This document shows positions 1 through 6,500 of a stretch of 18,308 bases of DNA, one piece after another. Both the position numbers and the translations under genes were made by a program. The notes below the pieces were generated by a model. It was given only the letters and a program-made list of their open reading frames with translations, was not told the DNA's origin and searched no databases. The stretch covers positions 1-18,308 of the forward strand of contig CAJUCW010000052.1 of the NCBI GenBank assembly GCA_910585275.1. The letters run 5' to 3'. Each line of letters opens with the position of its first letter. Position 1 is the stretch's first letter. This DNA is from an uncultured Muribaculaceae bacterium. Lineage in GTDB: Bacteria; Bacteroidota; Bacteroidia; Bacteroidales; Muribaculaceae.

Positions 1-118
1 TGGTTCTATGGTCAAAAAAATTATAGTTCTATGGTTCTATGGTCAAAAAAATTATGGTTCTCTGGTTCTATGGTCTAAAAAATTATAGTTCTATGGTCCT
101 ATGGTCAAAAAAATAAAG
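1..118. repeat. 31-bp direct tandem repeat, about 3.7 copies
   Basis: Copies begin at 1, 32, 63 and 94, exactly 31 bp apart and with no spacers. Each starts TGGTTCTATGGTC (the fourth has TGGTCCTATGGTC), continues into an A-run and then ATTATAGTTCTA or a variant. An 8-bp sub-period (ATGGTTCT) is visible inside. Copies differ at only a few bases. The array ends 5-6 bases before the rfbC start codon and may extend left of the window. It is AT-rich and has no convincing ORF. It probably lies in the gap between rfbC and the preceding gene, which is outside the window. Confidence 0.9.
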
Positions 119-123
119 AGCAT

Positions 124-675
124 ATGAATGTTATCAAGACAGATATAGAAGGGGTGGTGATCATCGAGCCCCGTATTTTTAAGGACGCGCGCGGATATTT
201 CTTCGAGAGTTTCTCGAAGCGTGAGTTCGACGAGAAAGTGTGTAAGGTGGAATTCGTGCAGGACAATGAGTCGTGCTCCACGCGCGGCGTGATGCGCGGG
301 CTCCATTTCCAGCGTCCCCCTTATTCGCAGGCGAAGCTCGTTCGCTGCGTTCGCGGCGCCGTGCTCGACGTGGCGGTGGATCTCCGCAAGGGTTCGCCCA
401 CCTACGGCAAACACGTGGCCGTGGAACTTTCGGAAGAGAACCACCGACAGTTCTTCATCCCGCAGGGGTTCGCCCACGGCTTCGCGGTGCTTTCGGACAC
501 CGCTGTGTTCCAATATAAGTGCGACAACTATTACCATCCGGAAGCCGACGGCGGCATCTCCATCCTCGACGGTTCGCTGGGCATCGACTGGCGCATCGAC
601 CCCGCCGACGCCATCCTCTCCGACAAGGACAAGAACCACCCCCTCCTCGCCGACTTCGACTCACCGTTTGAATAA
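124..675 (+). CDS. rfbC: dTDP-4-dehydrorhamnose 3,5-epimerase
   Basis: This cytoplasmic enzyme epimerises C3 and C5 of dTDP-4-keto-6-deoxyglucose, the third step of dTDP-L-rhamnose synthesis for surface polysaccharide. The 183-residue length is typical of the cupin-fold RmlC family. Family landmarks are visible: the DARGYFFESF segment at residues 21-30, the RGLHFQ motif at 58-63 holding the expected catalytic His61, the QGFAHGFAVL core strand near 115-124, and the YKCDNYY segment near 130 that carries the active-site tyrosine region. The ATG at 124 gives a normal RmlC N-terminus. The stop codon TAA at 673-675 is also the first three bases of a 33-bp repeat arm. rfbD follows in the same direction. 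GC content is high (about 67% in a sampled 60-bp stretch). The identification is secure; the rest of the operon, probably including rfbA, is likely to the left. Confidence 0.95.
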   Translation: MNVIKTDIEGVVIIEPRIFKDARGYFFESFSKREFDEKVCKVEFVQDNESCSTRGVMRGLHFQRPPYSQAKLVRCVRGAVLDVAVDLRKGSPTYGKHVAVELSEENHRQFFIPQGFAHGFAVLSDTAVFQYKCDNYYHPEADGGISILDGSLGIDWRIDPADAILSDKDKNHPLLADFDSPFE

Positions 676-784
676 TGCATAATGCACAATCCATAATGCA
701 TAATCTTTTGCGTGTGCATTATGTCCTGCCAGCCTTATCTCATATTTAAGAAATTATGCATTATGCATTTATAATTTTGAATTG
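673..784. repeat. Pair of inverted 33-bp repeats without an internal gene
   Basis: The left arm (673-705) is built on the 7-bp unit TAATGCA repeated 4.7 times with small changes. The right arm (752-784) is a more degenerate inverted copy. The core CATAATGCATAAT at 692-704 is the exact reverse complement of 753-765. The 46 bp between the arms hold no ORF but contain another fragment, TGTGCATTATG, near 713-723. The left arm matches the arm after rfbD (1674-1706) at 31 of 33 positions. The right arm matches the arm at 2110-2142 at 26 of 33. The arms start at the rfbC stop codon and end 6 bases before the rfbD ATG. A TAATTTTG at 772-779 resembles a Bacteroidota -7 box, but no good -33 partner is seen. 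Confidence 0.88.
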
Positions 785-790
785 ATAGAA

Positions 791-1690
791 ATGAACATAC
801 TTGTGACAGGGGCCAACGGGCAGCTCGGCAACTGCCTGCGCATTGCCTCCAAAGACTCCAAAGACAATTATACCTTCACCGACATAGCGGACGCCGTCGT
901 TGACGGCACCCCGGTTTCCCGCCTCGACATCACCGATGCGGAGGCCGTGAAGAAAGCGGTGAAGGACAACGATATAAACGTGATAGTGAACTGCGCCGCC
1001 TACACAAACGTTGATAAGGCGGAGGACGACGCCGAGTACGCCGAACTCCTCAACGCCACGGCCGTGCGCAACCTCGCCGAGGCGGTCAAGGATAACGGGG
1101 GGACGCTCTTCCATGTCTCCACGGACTATGTCTTCGGCAAGGAACCCTACAACGTACCATGTCGCGAAGACCAGAAGGGCACCCCGACGGGCGTGTATGG
1201 GCTCACCAAGCTCCACGGTGAGCAGGCGATTGCCGCCAGCGGCGTCAAGGCGTTGATATTCCGCACCGCCTGGCTCTATTCCGAGTTCGGAAAGAACTTC
1301 GTGAAGACCATGCTCTCGCTCACCTCTACAAGGCCGGAGCTGAACGTGGTGTTCGACCAGACGGGCACGCCGACCTACGCGCAGGACCTCGCCGACGCGC
1401 TCTTCGACATCATCGAAAACCGTCGCTTCGAAGGAAACGAAGGGATTTACCATTATTCGAACGAAGGGGTATGTTCGTGGTACGACTTCACGAAGATGAT
1501 AGCCGAAATGGCCGGCAACGACGCCTGCGACATCCGTCCGTGCCACTCCGACGAGTTCCCCTCCCCGGTGAAGCGCCCGTCGTATTCTGTACTCGACAAA
1601 ACCAAGTTCAAGCAGACCTTCGGCCTCCGCGTCCCCTACTGGACAGAATCTCTCCGGAAGTGCATTTTGAATTTAATGCATAATGCATAA
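791..1690 (+). CDS. rfbD: dTDP-4-dehydrorhamnose reductase
   Basis: The enzyme reduces dTDP-4-keto-L-rhamnose to dTDP-L-rhamnose with NAD(P)H in the cytoplasm, the last step of the pathway. The 299-residue protein is a short-chain dehydrogenase of the RmlD type: dinucleotide-binding TGANGQLG at residues 6-13, NCAAYTNVD near 67-75, VSTDYVFG at 109-116, and the catalytic YGLTK (Tyr136, Lys140). An in-frame TTG at 782 lies in the upstream repeat. The ATG at 791 places the NAD-binding strand at the usual position (MNILVTGANG), so I chose it. The last residues, LMHNA, and the stop codon (1688-1690) are encoded by the repeat arm that begins at 1674, so the repeat has replaced or extended the natural C-terminus. 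rfbC is upstream and a four-helix-bundle gene is downstream. Confidence 0.95.
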   Translation: MNILVTGANGQLGNCLRIASKDSKDNYTFTDIADAVVDGTPVSRLDITDAEAVKKAVKDNDINVIVNCAAYTNVDKAEDDAEYAELLNATAVRNLAEAVKDNGGTLFHVSTDYVFGKEPYNVPCREDQKGTPTGVYGLTKLHGEQAIAASGVKALIFRTAWLYSEFGKNFVKTMLSLTSTRPELNVVFDQTGTPTYAQDLADALFDIIENRRFEGNEGIYHYSNEGVCSWYDFTKMIAEMAGNDACDIRPCHSDEFPSPVKRPSYSVLDKTKFKQTFGLRVPYWTESLRKCILNLMHNA

Positions 1691-1708
1691 TTCATAATGC
1701 ATAATCAT
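1674..1708. repeat. Left inverted-repeat arm
   Basis: Units of TAATGCA (one variant TAATTCA) in tandem, ending in TAATCAT. The arm overlaps the last 17 bases of rfbD, supplying the residues MHNA and the stop codon. It is related to the arm at 673-705 (31 of 33 identical). Confidence 0.92.
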
Positions 1709-1711
1709 GAT

Positions 1712-1744
1712 GGACGGATAATTAGACGTACTATGTATCCGTTC
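1712..1744 (+). other. Small hairpin upstream of the four-helix-bundle gene
   Basis: ACGGATA at 1714-1720 pairs with TATCCGT at 1736-1742. A G-T and a G-C pair (1713/1743, 1712/1744) extend the stem to 9 bp, with a 15-nt loop. It lies between the left repeat arm and the ATG at 1752 and fills most of the leader. No T-run follows, so it is not a terminator. A control element for translation, or an internal structure of the candidate cassette, is possible. Confidence 0.45.
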
Positions 1745-1751
1745 TAAATAC

Positions 1752-2111
1752 ATGAATAATCCGAATGACAATCCAATAGTATTTAAATCCAAGAAATTTG
1801 CGATACGAATTATTCGCATGCGGAAGTATCTTGTTTCGCGACATAGGGAATTTTCCATGTCCGACCAATTATTACGTTGCGGAACCAGTATCGGCGCAAA
1901 TGTCAAAGAAGCTATACGAGGACAATCAAAGGCTGATTTCGGAGCAAAAATGAACATTGCTTTAAAAGAGGCAAGCGAGACAGAATATTGGTTGGAAATA
2001 TTGTATGAATCGGATTATATCACAAAATTCCAGTTCGATTCAATAATTAAAGACTGTAGAGAATTAATCAGATTATTAACGGCCATAGTCAGATCCACAT
2101 TCAGGAAATGA
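1752..2111 (+). CDS. Four-helix-bundle protein, S23/IVP-like
   Basis: The 119-residue protein belongs by eye to the four-helix-bundle family (TIGR02436, 23S rRNA intervening-sequence protein or S23-like). It has the family signature SIGANVKEA at residues 46-54, an upstream LLRCGTS segment, and the KADF...MNIALKEASETEYWLEIL stretch at about 60-84, all helical and amphipathic, with a basic C-terminus. No signal peptide or membrane segment is seen. The molecular function of stand-alone members is not established; the related Avd protein works with reverse transcriptase in diversity-generating retroelements, but no such enzyme is here. GC is 36% by my count (131 of 360), far below the rfb genes, which suggests a separate origin. 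The gene is enclosed by inverted repeats and its TGA stop lies within the right arm. Confidence 0.88.
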   Translation: MNNPNDNPIVFKSKKFAIRIIRMRKYLVSRHREFSMSDQLLRCGTSIGANVKEAIRGQSKADFGAKMNIALKEASETEYWLEILYESDYITKFQFDSIIKDCRELIRLLTAIVRSTFRK

Positions 2112-2142
2112 TTATGCATTATGCATTGTGCATTATGAATTA
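2108..2142. repeat. Right inverted-repeat arm carrying the rfbB start
   Basis: This is an inverted copy of 1674-1708 (32 of 35 positions). It includes the TGA stop of the four-helix-bundle gene at 2109-2111 and the probable rfbB ATG at 2135-2137. An in-frame ATG at 2108 is part of the arm and would add MIMHYALCI to rfbB. Confidence 0.92.
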
Positions 2143-3274
2143 TAAGAAGAATATATTGATCACCGGCGGAGCCGGATTCATCGGTTCCCATGTTGTCAGA
2201 CTTTTTGTCAACAAGTATCCCGACTACCATATCGTCAACCTCGACAAGCTGACGTATGCCGGCAACCTCGCAAACCTCAAGGACATCGAGAATCGTCCCA
2301 ACTACACTTTCGTCAAGGCCGACATTGCCGACCTCGAGGAGATGCGACGCATCATCCGCGAACATCAGATAACCGGCATCATCCATCTGGCCGCCGAGAG
2401 CCACGTTGACCGCTCCATCAAAGACCCCTTCACTTTCGCACGTACCAACGTGATGGGCACCCTGGCCCTCCTGCAGGCCGCAAAGGAATACTGGGAGTCG
2501 CTGCCCGAGAAATACGAAGGGAAGCTCTTCTACCATATCTCGACCGACGAGGTGTATGGCGCGCTCGAACTCACCGACCCCGAAGGGATAGAATCCCCCT
2601 TCACCACGGCGGCCTCTTCCGAACACCACCACGCCTACGGCAAGGAATTCTTCCTTGAGACCACCAAATACAACCCCCATTCCCCATATTCGGCCTCGAA
2701 GGCTTCGAGCGACCACTTCGTGCGCGCATACCACGACACCTACGGCATGCCGACGCTCGTGACCAACTGCTCCAACAACTACGGTCCCTACCAGTTCCCC
2801 GAAAAACTGATACCTCTCTTCATCAACAACATACGCCACCGCAAGCCTCTGCCCGTCTATGGCAAGGGTGAGAACGTGCGCGACTGGCTCTTCGTGGAAG
2901 ACCACGCCCGCGCCATCGACACCATCTTCCACAACGGCAAGGTCGCTGAGACCTACAACATCGGCGGCTTCAACGAATGGAAGAACATCGACATAATCCG
3001 CGTGGTGATCAAGACGGTTGACCGCCTCCTCGGCAACCCCGAAGGCTACAGCGACGAGCTGATAACCTACGTCACCGACCGCCTCGGCCACGACATGCGC
3101 TACGCCATCGACTCCCGCAAGCTCCAGCGCGAGCTCGGCTGGGAACCGAGCCTGCAGTTCGAGGAAGGCATCGAGAAGACCGTCCGCTGGTATCTCGACA
3201 ACCAGGAATGGATGGACAACATCACCTCCGGCGACTACGAACGCTACTACGACGACATGTACAAGAACCGGTAA
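2135..3274 (+). CDS. rfbB: dTDP-glucose 4,6-dehydratase
   Basis: The enzyme converts dTDP-glucose to dTDP-4-keto-6-deoxyglucose, the second step of dTDP-L-rhamnose synthesis. The 379-residue protein is an extended short-chain dehydrogenase: Rossmann motif GGAGFIGS at residues 11-18, NLDKLTYAGNL at about 35-45, AAESHVDRS near 86-94, HISTDEVYG at 134-142 with the Thr-Asp-Glu catalytic set, and YSASK at 185-189 (Tyr, Lys). A family-typical insertion of about 30 residues lies between STDEVYG and YSASK. An ATG at 2108 is in frame but comes from the repeat arm. Starting at 2135 gives MNYKKNILITGG, the normal N-terminus. The gene order rfbC-rfbD-rfbB is interrupted by the four-helix-bundle gene. The operon appears to end here, because a repeat array and a strong hairpin follow. 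Confidence 0.94.
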   Translation: MNYKKNILITGGAGFIGSHVVRLFVNKYPDYHIVNLDKLTYAGNLANLKDIENRPNYTFVKADIADLEEMRRIIREHQITGIIHLAAESHVDRSIKDPFTFARTNVMGTLALLQAAKEYWESLPEKYEGKLFYHISTDEVYGALELTDPEGIESPFTTAASSEHHHAYGKEFFLETTKYNPHSPYSASKASSDHFVRAYHDTYGMPTLVTNCSNNYGPYQFPEKLIPLFINNIRHRKPLPVYGKGENVRDWLFVEDHARAIDTIFHNGKVAETYNIGGFNEWKNIDIIRVVIKTVDRLLGNPEGYSDELITYVTDRLGHDMRYAIDSRKLQRELGWEPSLQFEEGIEKTVRWYLDNQEWMDNITSGDYERYYDDMYKNR

Positions 3275-3279
3275 GGGTT

Positions 3280-3333
3280 GTCGGACAGGTCAGACAGGTC
3301 CGACAGGTCAGACTGCTCCGACAAGTCCGAACA
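3280..3333. repeat. 9-bp tandem repeat array, six degenerate units
   Basis: Successive 9-bp units read GTCGGACAG, GTCAGACAG, GTCCGACAG, GTCAGACTG, CTCCGACAA and GTCCGAACA. The array starts 5 bp after the rfbB stop codon. The sequence is unrelated to the 7-bp and 31-bp families upstream but sits in the same kind of position, directly against a gene end. No start codon or sensible ORF uses it. Confidence 0.88.
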
Positions 3334-3383
3334 CACCAATCTACCGCAAAAAATGACATAGTTGCCCTGTCAGGGCATAAAAC

Positions 3384-3438
3384 ATACATCGGCGGGGTCC
3401 GTGGTATTTTGAAAAAACCACGGACCCCGCCGATGTAT
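3384..3438 (+). terminator. 22-bp perfect hairpin after rfbB, probable terminator
   Basis: Bases 3384-3405 are exactly complementary to 3417-3438, with an 11-nt A/T-rich loop (3406-3416). The inner stem is GC-rich (GGCGGGGTCC paired with GGACCCCGCC). A smaller hairpin, GCCCT/AGGGC, lies just before it at 3364-3376. The position after the last rfb gene and before a promoter fits a terminator. However, the downstream sequence is mixed A/T rather than a T-run, so the mechanism is unclear. It could also be a palindromic repeat. The gene-free gap 3275-3587 holds only this hairpin, the 9-bp array and the promoter described next. Confidence 0.6.
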
Positions 3439-3505
3439 TATATAAAAAATTTATCTCCGTTAACCCACAACCAACAATCAATGGGTAGGGTTTAACATAT
3501 TTTAT

Positions 3506-3536
3506 TTTGTGAGTTGGCGGTTTTTCTTTAATTTTG
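3506..3536 (+). promoter_or_regulatory. Bacteroidota-type promoter for the golvesin/amidase gene
   Basis: TTTG at 3506-3509 and TAATTTTG at 3529-3536, separated by 19 bp, match the -33/-7 promoter pattern known for the Bacteroidota primary sigma factor. Transcription would start near 3543, about 45 bases before the ATG at 3588. This rules out the in-frame TTG at 3534, which is inside the -7 box. Confidence 0.68.
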
Positions 3537-3587
3537 TGGAAATGTTTCGACGAGTGTCGAGGCTACACGTTATTCCCTACCATCAAG

Positions 3588-6500
3588 ATGAAGTTCAGAA
3601 GATTCTTTTATATTTTCATAACCCTTGTTATCGCTCTGGCAGGTATCGGGGCGTCAGAAACATACGCCGCCAAAAAGAGAAGCAAGGCCAAAACAACAGC
3701 CACATCGAAAAAATCGTCTTCAAAAAAGAAGAAAACGACTACGGCTAAATCAACAACCAAGAAGAAAACTTCGAGGAAAAAGAAGACGACCCGCAAGAAG
3801 AAAAGACGCAAGTCAAGCACCATCGCCCACAAGCAATATGTGGCTCCCGTGGAAACTCCACAAAACGATTCCCTTACCTTGCTCGTCAATTCGGAGGTGA
3901 TATCCTGGATTCCGGAAAATATCAACCCCGGCGGCCTCAGGGTGAACAGCGTGAAGATAGATGGCAAGACAAAGTCTGCAAAGGTAAAACTCAACGAGAA
4001 CTTCACTTACCTTCCCGTCACTTCACAACTTGTCTCCGACATGCGGAAAAAGATAGAATCGGTGCTCCCCGATTCCATTTCCGACTATTACGTTTCGCTG
4101 AACGTAGGCGACCGCAATTATTCGTATTATATTACCACAATCGACAAACTGCCCGAACAACACCGTAAAAACGTTCCGTTCGTGGTGGCTGCGGAACCTT
4201 ATATCCAACCCAAGAAAGGTATGGAAGGCGACATCGTAGCCGTGTGGCCGAGCCACGGACGTTATTTCAAGCCCGGAAGCGGTGTGTGGCAATGGCAGCG
4301 TCCGCAACTTTTCGAAATCGTGGAAGACACACACACGATGAGCTACATTCTCCCCTATGTTGTCCCGATGATGGAAAACGCGGGCGCATACGTCATGTTG
4401 CCCCGTGAGCGCGACATAAACCGCAACGAGGTGATTGTGGATAACGACACCAACGATGCCGGCCAGATCTTTTCGCAACCTTACTACAAAGAACTCACCG
4501 GCTCCAAACCTTGGGTGAACGGCGAAGGGGAAGGGTTCATCTATGACCTCCCTGATTTCCGCGACACAGAGAATCCGTTTGAAAACGGCACCTACCGCCA
4601 GACCACGACCGTCACCGCCGGTGTTCCGTCAATCGCCGCATGGTATGCCGACATACCGGAAGACGGAGAATATGCCGTATATGTAAGCTATAAATCGCTT
4701 CCCAATTCCAGCGAAGACGCCCACTACATTGTAAACTATTCCGGAGGAAGCCGTGAATTTCGCGTGAACCAGACCATGGGCGGAGGCACCTGGATTTATC
4801 TCGGCACCTTCCCCTTGGAAGCCGGATATAGCGACACCGAACCTATCGTGACCCTTTCAAACGTTTCGGCCACAGCCGACCGTGTCATTACGGCTGATGC
4901 CGTAAAAATAGGAGGCGGCATGGGCAACATCGCGCGAAGCAACCGAAGGGCCGACATCTACCTTGACCCTTCCACACCGGAAGAAGTAATCGAGAAGCTT
5001 GAGGCGGAGGAAGACGCAATCGACGCGGAAGAAGAGGAAGCAGACGAAGAAACCGAATCCGAAAATGAAGAAGACGAAATAACCGATGTCAACGAAAATG
5101 ACCTGAGCGAAAAAGAGGCCGAAACGCCCTCTACTCCCGCTTCAAAAAACCAACCCAAGGGCACCGCCCCTGTTTTCAAGACTTCGGGCATGCCACGCTT
5201 CCTTGAAGGGGCCCGCTATTGGCTCCAGTGGGCAGGTATGCCGGAATACGTCTATTCACCATATCACGGCACCGACGACTATAAAGACGACTACACCTCG
5301 CGCGGACATTGGGTGAACTATCTCGCAGGCGGCTCCCGCGTGCTTCCCAATCAGGAAGGTCTTAAAATACCCGTTGACGTAACAATGGCATTGCATTCCG
5401 ACGCCGGGAAACGTGCCGACGATACTTTCGTGGGGACACTCGGCATATATTACACCAACGGCGGCGATTCATACGTTGACGGCACACCACGTTCGAATTC
5501 GCGAACCCTGACAGACATGCTAATGCGTCAGATTACAGGCGACATACGTCAGACATGGGAACCCAACTGGACCCGCAGGTCTATGTGGGACAAGTCGTAC
5601 GTCGAGGCACGTGTGCCGGAAGTTCCGACTTCACTCATCGAATTCATGAGCCATCAGAATTTCGCCGATATGAAATACGGTCTCGACCCTGCCTTCAGGT
5701 TCACCGTGAGCCGTTCGATATATAAGGCCATCGGACGATTCATAGCTGAAAGAAAAGACCGTAAATTCGTGGTTCAGCCTTTCCCTGTCAAAGACTTCTC
5801 TATCAGGCGCACTAAAAAAGACCATTACAGATTAAGCTGGCAACCGACCCCAGACCGTCTTGAGCCTACCGCCATGCCGAGCAAATATATTATAATGGAA
5901 CGCACAGCCGATGAACTCGGATTCCACTATCTCGGGGAAACGACATCAACCCATTTCGATATAAAAGTGGAAGACAACGACATCCATTCTTTTAAAGTAA
6001 TTGCCGGAAACGAAGGCGGACTCTCATTCCCCTCCGAAGTGCTTGCTTTGAAAGAAAGTGCAGGCGAACATGACCCCGTATTGATAATTAACGGATTTAC
6101 CCGCGTGAGCGGTCCGGAGAATTTCAGCAAAGACGGAAACGCCGGATTCGACTCGGAAACGGATTTCGGAGTGCCCTTCATCAACGACATCTCTTTCATA
6201 GGCTACCAGACCGAATTCCGGAGAAACGCCGGGGAAGCGTTCGGGAAAAGCGACGGCAATTATGCTTCGCAGGTGATTGCGGGCAACACGTTCGATTTCC
6301 CGTACATTCACGGAGAATCAATCGCTGCGGCGGGGCAAGGATTCGTTTCGACAAGCGTCGGTGCCGTTGTAGCCGGCGATGTGAAACTCTCCGATTACAA
6401 GACAATCGACCTTATACTCGGCAAACAGAAGGTGACCGTCACAGGAAACGGAAACACCGGAATGAGGTTTATTTCTTTCCCCTCGCGCCTTCAGCATGAA

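Larger units (their letters stand above)
1674..2142 (+). mobile_element. Candidate cassette: four-helix-bundle gene between 35-bp inverted repeats
   Basis: Left arm 1674-1708 and right arm 2108-2142 are inverted copies matching at 32 of 35 positions. The inner 16 bp (CATAATGCATAATCAT at 1693-1708, ATGATTATGCATTATG at 2108-2123) are perfect. Between them are a small hairpin and one AT-rich gene, the S23-like ORF at 1752-2111. The left arm contains the rfbD stop codon. The right arm contains the stop codon of the inner gene and the likely rfbB ATG (2135). No transposase, integrase or reverse transcriptase is present. The arrangement recalls intervening sequences in bacterial 23S rRNA, which can encode S23-like proteins between inverted repeats. 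That it is a unit that moves is my inference. Confidence 0.55.

Noticed and set aside
1..118. Possible CRISPR array from regular 31-bp repeats
   Set aside because: The copies are directly adjacent with no unique spacers, and no cas genes are present.
1752..2111. Possible diversity-generating retroelement, because the protein resembles Avd
   Set aside because: No reverse transcriptase, template repeat or variable repeat is visible anywhere in the window.
2108..2134. ATG at 2108 as the rfbB start, overlapping the previous stop codon as ATGA
   Set aside because: The codons come from the repeat arm (MIMHYALCI) and the protein family begins at the equivalent of 2135. Translational coupling through 2108 cannot be fully excluded.
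2015..3091. Long minus-strand open frame of 358 codons opposite rfbB
   Set aside because: It is a shadow of a GC-rich gene, with low-complexity Val/Gly/Glu composition and no recognisable domain. Similar antisense frames opposite rfbC, rfbD and prfC were dropped for the same reason.
3534..3587. TTG at 3534 as the start of the golvesin/amidase protein
   Set aside because: It lies inside the -7 box and would place 18 non-signal residues before a good signal peptide that begins with ATG at 3588.
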